Source: an uncultured Fibrobacter sp.
Lineage (GTDB): Bacteria > Fibrobacterota > Fibrobacteria > Fibrobacterales > Fibrobacteraceae
Direction of reading: 5' to 3'
NCBI GenBank assembly: GCA_946414025.1
Contig: CAMKMX010000007.1
Location: 22,587 to 86,586, forward strand
Length of the DNA: 64,000 nt
In this document: one piece after another, positions 43,617 through 52,508 of the stretch
Layout of the letters: every line of letters starts with the position of its first letter
Numbering within the stretch: position 1 is the first letter of the stretch
The notes under the pieces: model-generated
The model's database searches: none
The model's input: only the letters and a program-made list of their open reading frames with translations
Told to the model about the DNA's origin: nothing
Program-made: the position numbers and the translations under genes

Positions 43617-44756
43617 CTAGAAGAGGTAGAAGGAGGCGCCCAGCAGGAACGAAGTAGAAGAAAGGTCATCCACTTCGAAGAGTTTCATCGATTCGCTGTT
43701 GTCGGTATCGTAGAGGTTGGAAATACCGATGTTGAAGCGGAAATCGAATCCCAGGTATTGGTTCGCCATGATGGAGAAACCGCAGACGATATCCCAGTCG
43801 ATAGTATTGCGGAAATCCTTGTCAATCATGTCCAGCCGGCTGGTCTTTCCATCGACAGTGGCACGGAATTCGTCCTTAATTGCCATAGATGCCTGTGTAC
43901 CGATTTCAAACATCAGGGAAGAACGGGGGGCCTTGAAGGCGAACAGCACCGGTACATCGATCTTGCGCTGCTTGAACTTGCCCTTCAGGGAATACCTGGC
44001 GGTGTGTCCGCTGGCCTTGGCCTCGCTCTGTTCGAAAAGGGCCGCCACCTTCACACCGATGGTGTAGTCGGTCACGGGAATAATGCCTGTGAGACCTGCA
44101 CGCCAGGTGAGTCCGTCGTAGTCATGCAAGTAGTAATCGTCGCTGTAAGAAGAATACATGTGGTACGAGCCGATAAAGCCCTGGACACCCAAGCTCCATT
44201 TCATGGGGATGAGGCCACGAAGGTCGTCAAAGCTTGTGGAAACCTGAGCGTCTGTGGGGCTCACATAGACGGTGTGGACCTTGGTACCGCTGAGTTCCAC
44301 CGGTTCAGGAGAATAGACCGTGCGGTAAACCACCGTCTGGGTCGGAGCAGGGGCTGCAGCGGCCGGGGCTGCTTCTTGTTCGGGAGCAGATGCGCTAGAT
44401 GCTGCTGGGACTTCTCCGCCACGAACAGCCATGGGAGCGGCTGCCTCTTCAGTCGGAGCAGCTTCGGCAGCGGGTGCTTTGGCAGGGGCGGCCGTTTGTT
44501 CAGGAGCAGCGGCCTGTTCAGTCGCGGGAGCAGCCGCTTGTTCAGGAACAGCTTCTGCAGCTGTCGCAGGTGCAGTCGTTTCGGGAGCAGCAGGGGCTGC
44601 GGCGGTTTCAGTAGCTGCAGGGGCCGCAGCCTCTTGGGCCGGAGCAGCATTAGCGGCAGCAGAAGCGGCATTAGCGGCGGGTTGGGCCTGCGGAGCCGCA
44701 AAAACAGCGGCGGCAAGGGTCAAAACAGAAATAATTCCAGACACTTTGAGATTCAT
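43617..44756 (-). CDS. Outer-membrane beta-barrel protein with a long Ala/Pro/Glu linker
   Basis: A 379-residue exported protein. Signal peptide at 1-20 (VFAAPQA). Residues about 21-145 are almost only A, P, E, Q and T in short degenerate repeats (AAAPE, TEQAAAPEQ). The C-terminal ~220 residues alternate polar and hydrophobic positions, with many aromatic residues, and end in FLLGASFYLF, the terminal phenylalanine pattern of barrels inserted by BamA. The linker may cross or bind peptidoglycan. The start has GGAGG 6 nt upstream; an earlier in-frame ATG lies within that site. First gene of a three-gene operon. Confidence 0.82.
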   Translation of the reverse strand: MNLKVSGIISVLTLAAAVFAAPQAQPAANAASAAANAAPAQEAAAPAATETAAAPAAPETTAPATAAEAVPEQAAAPATEQAAAPEQTAAPAKAPAAEAAPTEEAAAPMAVRGGEVPAASSASAPEQEAAPAAAAPAPTQTVVYRTVYSPEPVELSGTKVHTVYVSPTDAQVSTSFDDLRGLIPMKWSLGVQGFIGSYHMYSSYSDDYYLHDYDGLTWRAGLTGIIPVTDYTIGVKVAALFEQSEAKASGHTARYSLKGKFKQRKIDVPVLFAFKAPRSSLMFEIGTQASMAIKDEFRATVDGKTSRLDMIDKDFRNTIDWDIVCGFSIMANQYLGFDFRFNIGISNLYDTDNSESMKLFEVDDLSSTSFLLGASFYLF

Positions 44757-44795
44757 AGAATCCTCCATTTATACACTCTAATTATAGCAATTTTC

Positions 44796-44803
44796 TACAT
44801 TTG
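44796..44803 (+). promoter_or_regulatory. TACATTTG box of pepA
   Basis: TACATT with a 6-nt spacer (TGGGCC) to the ATG. Box and spacer nearly match those of dnaG and the DegT gene. Confidence 0.5.
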
Positions 44804-44807
44804 GGCC

Positions 44808-46316
44808 ATGAAATTGAACATTATAGCTGCTGAAACCGCCAAGGTTAACGACAACAAGGCCTACGCCCTTTTCTTTGTCAAAGAGTCCATCCAATTTTCA
44901 AAAGTGCTTTCCGCCAAGGGCGAATCCCAGGTGGAATCCGTGCTGAAGGGCATCAAGGATGGGCCCTTCGAAGACCTGGAATTCCTTGAAATCGACGGAT
45001 GCAACACCTTCTTCGTCGATGCCGCCAAGGAACGGGGCATTTCGGCGCTGGACCACTTGCGCATGGCCGCCTACCGCCTGGCCCAAAGGGCCATGAAAAA
45101 ACAGGTGCCCTGCGTAAGCCTGTTCTTGGCCGACGCCGCCGACGAACAGTTCAAGGCCATACTCCACGGACTTCACTACGCCGACTACAAGTTCGACGCC
45201 TACAAGAGCAAGCAGAAAGAAAATTTCCAGGTGACCTTCGAGATCGTGGCCGGCGACCGTGCCGCCGCTTTCAAAAAGATTGCCGAAGAAGTAGCCGTGG
45301 AGCAGAAGGCCATCACCCTGGCACGAAACCTGATCAACACCAGCGCCTCTGACCTCTACCCAGCCGCCTTCGTCGAAGACGCAAAGACTATCGCCAAGTA
45401 CACACCGGGGCTTTCCATCAAGGTGCGGAACATGAAGCAGCTGGAAAAAGAAGGCTTTATGGGTCATGTGACTGTGGGCAAAGGCAGTTCCCACGAGCCC
45501 CACATGATTACCCTCAGCTACGACGGCACGAAATTTGCGAACGGCAAACCCAGCGGCAGATTCACCGGCACCAAGTCTGCAAACCGCACCTCCCGCGACC
45601 ACCTGGTCATCGTCGGCAAGGGCCTTACCTTCGACACCGGCGGACTCTGCCTCAAGCCCGCCAAGTCCATGCCCGAGATGATCAGCGACATGAGTGGTGC
45701 GGCCACAGCACTGGCCGCCATCCAGGCTATTGCCACCCTGAAACTCCCCGTCAAGGTGAGTGCCGTGTGCTGCCTGGCCGAAAACGCCATCGGCAACAAG
45801 TCGGTGCTGCCCGGCGACATTTTCAAGGCAAAAAACGGAAAGACCGTCATGGTGGACAACACCGACGCCGAAGGCCGCCTGGTCCTCTCCGACGGACTTG
45901 CCGAAGCGGGCCTGATTGGGGCCACCCACATCGTGGACCTTGCCACCCTCACCGGTGCCATGGTTCGAGCCCTGGGCTATGCGGTAACGGGATTTTTCAG
46001 CAACGACGACGACCTTGCCCTGAAGGTCATCAACTGCGGCGAGGCCTGCTGCGAAAAGTTCTGGAGCATGCCTCTCGAAGAGGAATACGCCGACGCCCTC
46101 AAGGACAAATTCGCCGACCTGAAGAACACCGGAAGCGACGCAGGTGCCATATCTGCCGCCCTCTTCTTGCAAGAATTCGTCCCCGAGAACACCGCCTGGG
46201 CCCACTGGGATATCGCGGGCACCGCCTTTGTGACCAAGAAATGGAAATATACCGAATACGGCGCAACAGGATTCGGCGTACAGACGTTGATTGAACTGGC
46301 AAGGGAATTGGGCTAG
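44808..46316 (+). CDS. pepA: Cytosol aminopeptidase (M17, leucyl aminopeptidase)
   Basis: Two-metal hexameric aminopeptidase for peptide turnover. It has 502 residues. Seen: the N-terminal macro-like domain, then the catalytic part with IVGKGLTFDTGGLCLKP (metal lysine and aspartate), MSGAATALAA, and NTDAEGRLVLSDGL (metal Asp, Glu and catalytic Arg), then DLATLTGAMVRALG. A much longer open frame exists upstream but only shadows the barrel gene on the other strand; the ATG 6 nt after the TACATT box is chosen. Confidence 0.95.
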   Translation: MKLNIIAAETAKVNDNKAYALFFVKESIQFSKVLSAKGESQVESVLKGIKDGPFEDLEFLEIDGCNTFFVDAAKERGISALDHLRMAAYRLAQRAMKKQVPCVSLFLADAADEQFKAILHGLHYADYKFDAYKSKQKENFQVTFEIVAGDRAAAFKKIAEEVAVEQKAITLARNLINTSASDLYPAAFVEDAKTIAKYTPGLSIKVRNMKQLEKEGFMGHVTVGKGSSHEPHMITLSYDGTKFANGKPSGRFTGTKSANRTSRDHLVIVGKGLTFDTGGLCLKPAKSMPEMISDMSGAATALAAIQAIATLKLPVKVSAVCCLAENAIGNKSVLPGDIFKAKNGKTVMVDNTDAEGRLVLSDGLAEAGLIGATHIVDLATLTGAMVRALGYAVTGFFSNDDDLALKVINCGEACCEKFWSMPLEEEYADALKDKFADLKNTGSDAGAISAALFLQEFVPENTAWAHWDIAGTAFVTKKWKYTEYGATGFGVQTLIELARELG

Positions 46317-46381
46317 TTTATCGAAACACCAATAAATTACTATAATTGTGGCCGTCAAAGCCGCCGAATTACGAGGTTTCT

Positions 46382-46846
46382 ATGTTAGATTTTCTTGCCA
46401 ACTACTGGCCCTATATTGTCGCCCTGGTGGTCATCGTTCTTGCCGTGTTCGCTTTTCGCGGACTCCGCAAGGCCCTCAAGGAAGGTGGCGGAGCGTTCAG
46501 CCTGGAAACCATCCGCAAGAACACCGAACCCAACTTCGCCGCCCTCAAGCAAAAGTCCAAGGCGCTGCTGGCCGATGCCGACATGATTTGCGAAACCAAG
46601 GAAGGCAGCAACCTGGTGATTCCCAAGAAAGAAGACATGATGTTCTTCCGCCGCGCCGTGCGCCAAAAGTACAAGCTGGCCATGTTCCTGGTTCCCGGCA
46701 CCAACAAGGTGGTCTATTTCTTCTGCAAGACCGAACAGGGGCTCCGCCGCCGTATCGAAAACCTGGTCATCAACCAGAAGTTCCGCGAAGGCAAGCCGCC
46801 CTACATAGACCACGCCACCGGCGAAAAGTTAAAATACCCGAGGTAA
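46382..46846 (+). CDS. Membrane-anchored protein of unknown function
   Basis: A 154-residue protein with one N-terminal membrane segment (about residues 8-26), then a soluble, basic domain. The C-terminal part has KYKLAMFLVPGTNKVVYFFCKTEQGLRRRIENL, which I do not recognise. GAGGT lies before the ATG, and a TATAATTG box about 35 nt upstream gives a short leader. Codon use is like the neighbours, so it is a real gene, probably specific to the lineage. Confidence 0.75.
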   Translation: MLDFLANYWPYIVALVVIVLAVFAFRGLRKALKEGGGAFSLETIRKNTEPNFAALKQKSKALLADADMICETKEGSNLVIPKKEDMMFFRRAVRQKYKLAMFLVPGTNKVVYFFCKTEQGLRRRIENLVINQKFREGKPPYIDHATGEKLKYPR

Positions 46847-46974
46847 GGGGGAAGTCTCCCCCTCGCTTCTGATTCGACTGTGTCACCCTGAGCGAAGGCG
46901 CCGTGCGCCGAAGTCGAATGGGTCTAGTCGAATCATCCGCTACCCCTTCACCTAGGGGGCACCCCTAAAACCCC
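46847..46974. repeat. Composite palindromic repeat upstream of hrpB
   Basis: Three parts: a GGGGGA-AGTC-TCCCCC hairpin, then a 64-bp palindromic unit bounded by GATTCGACT / AGTCGAATC (46871-46934) holding CACCCTGAGCGAAGG and a GGCGC/GCGCC core, then CCGCTACCCCTTCACCTAGGG up to ACCCCTAAAACCCCGTG. The last part is, in reverse complement, similar to the block at 58.92 kb and to part of the insertion in hrpB. Confidence 0.7.
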
Positions 46975-46977
46975 GTG

Positions 46978-49626
46978 ATGAAATACACTGACCTCGCCCT
47001 CGCCGAAGAAGAAAGCAAACTCACCGCGGCTCTCGAAGAGTCCCGCAACTTGCTGATTGAAGCTCCTACGGGTTCGGGCAAGTCCCTGTTCATCCCCTAC
47101 TTCTTGAGCAAGCACTGCAAAGGCCGCGTTGTGGTGTTGCAGCCCCGCCGGATTGCGGCCCTCGCCCTCGCCCAGTTTTCGGCAAAGCTCCACGGGGAGC
47201 CCTGCGGCAAGACCGTCGGTTACCAGTTCCGGCAAGAAAGCTGCAAGAGCGCAGACACGCGGATTCTGTTCCAGACCTACGGAAACTTTCTGCAGGAACT
47301 TCTGCACGGCAAGCTGGACGCCGACTGGGTAGTGTTTGACGAATACCACGAGCGCAAGGCCGATATGGACCTGCTGTTCGGGTATTTTACAGGTTCGAGG
47401 GGCGAGGCTCGAGGTCCGAGAATTGCAGTGATGTCGGCGGCGCTGAACCGCGACGAACTGGAAGCGGTTCTCGGCGTCAAGTGCCTGAGCCTCGGCCACC
47501 CGCTGTACCCCGTGCAGATTATCAACCAGACGCCCGCCACAGGAACCTCCCTGGTTTCGGGAGTTGGCCTTGACGCCGAAGTGGTGCGGGCGCTCAAGAC
47601 GCTCTACCGCAATGGCATCTGGCAGACCACCCTGGTGTTCCTCCCGGGCAAGGCCGAAATCGCCCGCTGCCACAGCGCCGCCGCCGAAGCGCTGGGCAAC
47701 AACTGCGCAGAATTCCTGGAACTGTACGGCGGGCAAGACCGTGAAACCCAGGACCGTATTTTCGAAGTCACTGAACGGCCCCGGGTCATCTTCACCACCA
47801 ACATCGCCGAAACCTCCATCACGGTGCCCAACGTCACGGGCGTGGTGGACAGCGGTATCGAACGGGTGAGCCTCTACGACGACAGCGAGAAGGTGAACGT
47901 GCTCCGCACACTCCCCATCTCCATGCAGAACGCCATCCAGAGAAGCGGCCGTAGCGGCCGTACGCAAAACGGATGTGCCATACGGCTCTGGAGCGAAGAA
48001 TCCGAAAAGCGGATGCCCAGGGGAATCGTGCCCGAGGTGCTGCAGATTGAACCGTCGGAACTGATTCTGCAAAAAACAGCGTTAGAAAAGGAGATCCCCG
48101 CCTGCGCGGGGATGACAACAGGGATAACACTCCCCACGCCGATTCCGGAGGCACGGGAAAAGACGGCGACGGCGATGCTCCTTAATTTCGGCATGCTCCA
48201 GGACGGAGCCATTACGGAACTGGGGCTCAGGGCCATCCGCACGCCGGTTTCAAGCATTCCCCTCGCGCTGCTGCTGGCTTCGGCCCAGAGCAAGGCGGAA
48301 CTTCCGGACTTGTTGCTGGCCGCCCTCGCCTGGATTCACTCCGGCACGGAATTCTTGCAAAAATCCAAGGTGGCCTACGACGTGATGACCCTTGCCGCCG
48401 ACACGCTGTCCAAGGCGGTAAACGTTCCGCGGGAAGTGAGCTTTACGCTCCGGCAGTTGCGGGAGTATCGGGAGAGTTTAGGAAAGGAGATCCCCGCCTG
48501 CGCGGGGATGACAGCGCCTAAGGAGCGGGGCGTTGTGGGGCCGGCGACTGAGGCCCCGCTGGAGGGGGTAGCGGATGCCGCGAACGGCAGAAGCGAGGGG
48601 GAAACCTCCCCCACCCATATCAAAAAATTTGTCGCCCAAAGACTCCTCAAGGCATTCCCCGACAGGCTCGCCACCCCCAGCGGCAACGCCTACAAGTTGC
48701 CCAACCAGAACATCATCCGCCTGCAGGTGGCCGAACCGCCCTACGCCATTTTGGCCCTTTTCATGCTGCGGGCCGGAGGCGGAAGCAAGTCCGAACTCAA
48801 GGTAAACCTGTACGCCGCCATCGACAAGGAACTGCTGGAGAGCAACGATACAAAGACACGATACGAACTTCTGTGGCGCAGCGGGCAAGAAAGGTTTATT
48901 GGCGTAGAGATCAGCGAAGCCGAAAATGCCGACGGGTCTACCACGGAACTTTCACGGAAAGAAATCCTCACGCAAGAGGCCTCGCCCAAGGTTCTCGCCG
49001 AACTGAAAAAGCTCACCGTGGCCGCCTGGAAAGAAAAAATCGAGAAAGAAAACTGGAGCGGCCGCTACCTCACGGAGGCCATGCAGACGCTGCTCGTCAA
49101 GATGCGCCTGGCCGCAAAGCTCTATCCCGAATACGGCCTGCCCGAATTCAACGACGAAGACATGGAGCTGATTTTCGACGAGTTCACCGACGGAAAATTC
49201 TTGCTGCGGGACATCAACGAAGACCGATTCAGGAACATCGTAGAGGATTACTTTGGAAAGTCCATGCTGGCGTGGCTGGGCAAAACCTTCCCCGACCACT
49301 TTGTACTGCCCAACGGTAAGCGGGCCCGCTACAGCTACCAGGCCGTAGCCGACGACGAACTTTCAGGGGGCAAGTCCGTGCAAAGCGCCGAGGGCGTGCT
49401 GGTAGAAATTTCGGCCCGGATCGAAGACTTTATGCAAATGCGGGGCGAGCACAAGATTGCCGACGGAAAACTGAAAGTCCGCTACGACATTCTAGCACCA
49501 AACTTCCGCACCATACAGAAAACTTGGGACCTGACGGGATTCTGGCAGAACACCTACGCCGAGGTGCGCAAGGAACTGCGGGGCCGCTACCCCAAGCACC
49601 CCTGGCCCGAAACGGTCGGCGATTAA
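46978..49626 (+). CDS. hrpB: ATP-dependent helicase HrpB carrying repeat-derived insertions
   Basis: DEAH/RHA-type helicase of unknown bacterial function. It has 882 residues. Seen: Walker A EAPTGSGKS, DEYHER in place of DEAH, SAALNRDEL, the second RecA domain with TTNIAETSITVPNV and QRSGRSGRTQNGCAIRLW, and the C-terminal HrpB block with LVEISARIEDFMQM and RGRYPKHPWPE. Two copies of a 31-bp palindromic repeat lie in frame and encode EIPACAGMT at 372-380 and 504-512; the second continues to about 545 with GC-rich sequence. SRGEARG at 140-146 also looks inserted. All lie at junctions between conserved blocks. Stop codons of hrpB and the convergent FISUMP gene are 3 nt apart. Confidence 0.92.
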   Translation: MKYTDLALAEEESKLTAALEESRNLLIEAPTGSGKSLFIPYFLSKHCKGRVVVLQPRRIAALALAQFSAKLHGEPCGKTVGYQFRQESCKSADTRILFQTYGNFLQELLHGKLDADWVVFDEYHERKADMDLLFGYFTGSRGEARGPRIAVMSAALNRDELEAVLGVKCLSLGHPLYPVQIINQTPATGTSLVSGVGLDAEVVRALKTLYRNGIWQTTLVFLPGKAEIARCHSAAAEALGNNCAEFLELYGGQDRETQDRIFEVTERPRVIFTTNIAETSITVPNVTGVVDSGIERVSLYDDSEKVNVLRTLPISMQNAIQRSGRSGRTQNGCAIRLWSEESEKRMPRGIVPEVLQIEPSELILQKTALEKEIPACAGMTTGITLPTPIPEAREKTATAMLLNFGMLQDGAITELGLRAIRTPVSSIPLALLLASAQSKAELPDLLLAALAWIHSGTEFLQKSKVAYDVMTLAADTLSKAVNVPREVSFTLRQLREYRESLGKEIPACAGMTAPKERGVVGPATEAPLEGVADAANGRSEGETSPTHIKKFVAQRLLKAFPDRLATPSGNAYKLPNQNIIRLQVAEPPYAILALFMLRAGGGSKSELKVNLYAAIDKELLESNDTKTRYELLWRSGQERFIGVEISEAENADGSTTELSRKEILTQEASPKVLAELKKLTVAAWKEKIEKENWSGRYLTEAMQTLLVKMRLAAKLYPEYGLPEFNDEDMELIFDEFTDGKFLLRDINEDRFRNIVEDYFGKSMLAWLGKTFPDHFVLPNGKRARYSYQAVADDELSGGKSVQSAEGVLVEISARIEDFMQMRGEHKIADGKLKVRYDILAPNFRTIQKTWDLTGFWQNTYAEVRKELRGRYPKHPWPETVGD
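48087..48117 (+). repeat. In-frame palindromic repeat, copy 1 in hrpB
   Basis: AAAGGAG, then stem ATCCCCGC-CTGC-GCGGGGAT, then GACA; 31 bp identical to copy 2. Encodes KEIPACAGMT. Confidence 0.85.
48483..48612 (+). repeat. In-frame palindromic repeat, copy 2 with extension, in hrpB
   Basis: The same 31-bp unit as copy 1, followed by ~100 bp of GC-rich sequence that contains GGGGGTAGCGGATG and AGAAGCGAGGGGGA, words also found in the repeats at 46.85 and (partly) 58.9 kb. Confidence 0.8.
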
Positions 49627-49629
49627 ACG

Positions 49630-50454
49630 CTAGTCCTTGATGCAGCGGACAGAGTAGCCATCGTACCCAAAGCTATTGTCAACCAGGTCAGCGGCATCGT
49701 CTCTGTACAGGTTCAGCGTGTACACGGTAGCTTTATTTTCAGTAGAGCTCCAAAAAAAAGTCCTATAACCTTTGAGGTGGAACATATGTTCCTCATGATG
49801 GTCCATAGCGCCGGTAGACAATGCGGAAAAACCGAAAACATCGGAGCCGTTGCCACTTTTTCCATCTTTATCGTACCATCCCTTAACGGACTTCAACTTC
49901 TTGCCAGCATCGTTCCAATGCCAATTATCTTCAGCATCCTGTATGCCGCCCACAGCCACAAGTAGCACTTCAAATTCTTCCATGCTCGGCAAGCGCCAAC
50001 CGCTAGGGCAAGCATCCAACGCAGCGTCCCAGATGTACAGACGACCGTATGTAGCACAATTGGCCGGTTTATCATCATAGCAATAGCTGTCCTCCGTTTC
50101 GTAGTTCAGGTTCTGTGCCATCCAGGTCTGATTTCCGATGGTCACCGTCCTGTAGGTCTGACCGTCTCGGGAATCCCGCAGTTGGCCTTTCCCGCCCCAC
50201 GATGGCGCTCCACTATAGCCCCCCTGTGCCGGGCTTTGCGCAACAGGGACATACTCTTCCCAATCCCCGTCAGTACAACGGTATTGCAGATTCTCATCAG
50301 AAACCAACCGTACGCTACCTTCTGTAGCACTAGTGCACTCTTCCAAATCCGCATAGGAAGAAACAGCAACCACACCACCGCCGCCGCTACTACTACACGC
50401 GGCAAGAAACAATGTCACAGTCGCCAAAAAACTACATTTCCATATTTTTTGCAT
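49630..50454 (-). CDS. FISUMP-domain lipoprotein, second copy
   Basis: A 274-residue lipoprotein: signal peptide with lipobox FLAAC, then a serine/glycine linker, a short cysteine-bearing part (LEECTSATEGSVRLVSDEN), and the FISUMP domain with DGQTYRTVTIGNQTWMAQNL, YDDKPANCATYGRLY, GWRLPSMEEFEVL, FFWSSTE and VRCIKD. It shares all conserved blocks with the protein at 6.9 kb but lacks the extra cysteine loop of that copy. AGGGGGAGAT precedes the ATG. Function unknown; the family is expanded in Fibrobacter. Confidence 0.88.
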   Translation of the reverse strand: MQKIWKCSFLATVTLFLAACSSSGGGGVVAVSSYADLEECTSATEGSVRLVSDENLQYRCTDGDWEEYVPVAQSPAQGGYSGAPSWGGKGQLRDSRDGQTYRTVTIGNQTWMAQNLNYETEDSYCYDDKPANCATYGRLYIWDAALDACPSGWRLPSMEEFEVLLVAVGGIQDAEDNWHWNDAGKKLKSVKGWYDKDGKSGNGSDVFGFSALSTGAMDHHEEHMFHLKGYRTFFWSSTENKATVYTLNLYRDDAADLVDNSFGYDGYSVRCIKD

Positions 50455-50503
50455 ATCTCCCCCTTTACCCTGAGGATTTTATATACAACTTAATATAGAT
50501 TTT

Positions 50504-52048
50504 TTATTTCACCTTGTAAATCGTCAGGGTCTTGCTGTATTCATAACCAACAACAAGCAAAGCCTGGCCATAGACGGGGCTCTTGTCTGCCGGGATGAAC
50601 AGCAGGCCTTCGGGGCCGCGATCCTTGGGGTCAAAGTAAAGGTCCACCAGTTTCGGGGTGGTACGCACACCCGCATCGACAGCGGTCAGGTCGAAGACGG
50701 CCACGCCGCTGGAGCGTTCCAACCCCACGAAGGCATAACGCTTGCCGTTCACCTCGCCCACCGTCACGTTCTCGGGTTCACAGCCCTTCTTGGGGCTACG
50801 GCTATCCATCTTGACCTTGTCCTTCTTGGAATTCCAATTGAAATAGTCGGGAGCGAGTTTCCCGAAGGCCCGTTCCATTTCTTCGCCGCTATCCCACAGG
50901 AGCCGGCCGGTCTCGCCGTCGAACAGACTGACGGAGCGGGTGCCGAAACCGTAAACGTAGGGGCACTTGCCGCCGGGAACTTCGTCGGGCCCTTGCTGGT
51001 CGCAACGTTCCAGCAGGCTTACCGTGAACTTTTTCAGGTGCGGGGCCACGTCGTCGTTAAAGACGGTGCGGTCCAGGCGTTCGTCGGCCAGCAGATCCGT
51101 GACCGTCCCTTCGTCGGTCCAGGCCTTGTAATCGTTCACGGAGGCGCCCTCGTTGGCGGTGAGCACCAGGGTCTTGCCGCCTACGGCAAAAGAGGCCACG
51201 CCGTCGGGCTGTCTGAGCCCGCGGATAGGATAGTTCTTGATTTTGACCTTTTCGTCTTTCTTGACGTCCAGCCCGAAACCCGGCTTGGAATGGTCCACGT
51301 AACCCAAGGGGAAAACGTCCACAATCTTCTCGGCGGCAATATCTACATAAGCAAGGGCGTTGTTTTCTTGCAGGCTCACCCAGGCCCACTTGGAATCCTT
51401 GGAAACCGTGATGTACTCGGGTTCCAGGGACCGCACAAACCCCTGCAGGCCGGGGCTGCGCACACCCTTCTTGCGGAGCGCAAGGGAATCCAGCCCCTTA
51501 AAATTCAGAACCTTGGGCGTCAGCTTGTAGTCGTTCAGGCCCGCACCGTGTTCAACGGAAAGGATGGCCACGCCGCCTTCGGGATCTTCGTTATAGTCCG
51601 CGCTGGGCGAACCTTCGCAGGCCACGAGAATCTTGCTTCCGTCGGGGATAAAGGTCACCATGTCGGGCAGATGGCAGAGCCTTTGGGCAGATGCCACGGG
51701 AATCAGTCCCTCGGCATAGCGGAACAGTTGCACTTGTCCAAGACCGTGGTCGGGTTCGGCCGTCATGGAAATGGCCACCAGGTCACCGTACACCGTCACG
51801 CTGGTAGCGGGGCCGTCCAGCTGCAGGCGGCTCTCTACCTTGGGATTCGCCTCGTCGGCAAAGCTCACCATTTCGATGAGCTTATCGCCACCCACCACAA
51901 AGAGCATCTTTTTTTCGGGCATGTAGGCGGAAATTTCGGGAGCGGCCATCTGCAGGGTCGCCACGGGCGAAAGCACGTTCCCCTTCTGGAAAACCTGTGC
52001 CGCCACCGTAGAGGCAAGAACCGTCGCTATCAGCAGGAGCCGTTTCAT
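50504..52048 (-). CDS. Secreted choice-of-anchor I-type beta-propeller protein
   Basis: A 514-residue exported protein with signal peptide MKRLLLIATVLASTVAAQ. Repeated beta-rich units and the segments VACEGSPSADYNEDPEGGVAI, LEPEYITVSKDSKWAWVSLQENNALAYVDI, LRQPDGVASF, LTANEGASVNDY and RGPEGLLFIP match the choice-of-anchor I family, secreted propellers often mislabelled as phosphatases or esterases. No catalytic residue is evident. AGGGG lies about 10 nt before the ATG. Last gene of a four-gene operon. Confidence 0.8.
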   Translation of the reverse strand: MKRLLLIATVLASTVAAQVFQKGNVLSPVATLQMAAPEISAYMPEKKMLFVVGGDKLIEMVSFADEANPKVESRLQLDGPATSVTVYGDLVAISMTAEPDHGLGQVQLFRYAEGLIPVASAQRLCHLPDMVTFIPDGSKILVACEGSPSADYNEDPEGGVAILSVEHGAGLNDYKLTPKVLNFKGLDSLALRKKGVRSPGLQGFVRSLEPEYITVSKDSKWAWVSLQENNALAYVDIAAEKIVDVFPLGYVDHSKPGFGLDVKKDEKVKIKNYPIRGLRQPDGVASFAVGGKTLVLTANEGASVNDYKAWTDEGTVTDLLADERLDRTVFNDDVAPHLKKFTVSLLERCDQQGPDEVPGGKCPYVYGFGTRSVSLFDGETGRLLWDSGEEMERAFGKLAPDYFNWNSKKDKVKMDSRSPKKGCEPENVTVGEVNGKRYAFVGLERSSGVAVFDLTAVDAGVRTTPKLVDLYFDPKDRGPEGLLFIPADKSPVYGQALLVVGYEYSKTLTIYKVK

Positions 52049-52061
52049 CTTGTCAACGCCC

Positions 52062-52505
52062 CTAGTCAAAAATCAGCCAGAAAAGGAGCATGCCGACGGC
52101 AAGCCCGCCCATAAAGGAGGAACTGGTCATCATGGCGGCCTGGCTCTTGGACTGTTTTTCCTTTTCCTTGCTCTTCTCGTTGGCCTCGATAGAAACGCTC
52201 AGGGCTCGGGCGCAGGTTTCGTTACTCTTTTTCATTGTCTCGTAACTCTGTTCCCAGTTCTTGGTCTTGGCCTGCTCCGAGTTGAGGGCGGCACGCAGGG
52301 AATCCTTTTCCACCGAGCAGGAACTGTCCGCAACAGCCATCAGGCTATCCCTGTGGGCAATTTCCGACTTGAACTCTCCGCAGGTCTCCTGGGGGGCAGA
52401 CATCGTTGCGGCGGAGTCAGCCGGGGCTGCAACACTGTCCGCAACAGTCTCTGCGGCAAATCCCACCACACTAAACAGCAACAATATGCAAAGAATTTTT
52501 CTCAT
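52062..52505 (-). CDS. Exported coiled-coil protein with a C-terminal membrane segment
   Basis: A 147-residue protein: signal peptide (LLLFSVVGFAAETV), an Ala/Asp/Ser-rich part, a predicted coiled coil at about 60-120 (KDSLRAALNSEQAKTKNWEQSYETM) with four cysteines spread along residues 42-100, and a C-terminal membrane segment FMGGLAVGMLLFWLIFD. No family recognised. GGAGGATGA overlaps the stop codon of the SUI1 gene and serves as its ribosome site; the next gene starts 13 nt downstream. Confidence 0.72.
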   Translation of the reverse strand: MRKILCILLLFSVVGFAAETVADSVAAPADSAATMSAPQETCGEFKSEIAHRDSLMAVADSSCSVEKDSLRAALNSEQAKTKNWEQSYETMKKSNETCARALSVSIEANEKSKEKEKQSKSQAAMMTSSSFMGGLAVGMLLFWLIFD

Positions 52506-52508
52506 ATA

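Noticed and set aside
43758..44807. 350-codon N-terminal extension of pepA
   Set aside because: It is the antisense shadow of the alanine-rich barrel gene; pepA is full length from the ATG at 44808.
46847..46974. Insertion sequence before hrpB
   Set aside because: No transposase, no flanking target duplication that I could see; classed as a palindromic repeat.
48087..48612. CRISPR array from the repeated palindromes
   Set aside because: Only two copies 396 bp apart, inside a coding frame, without regular spacers or cas genes.
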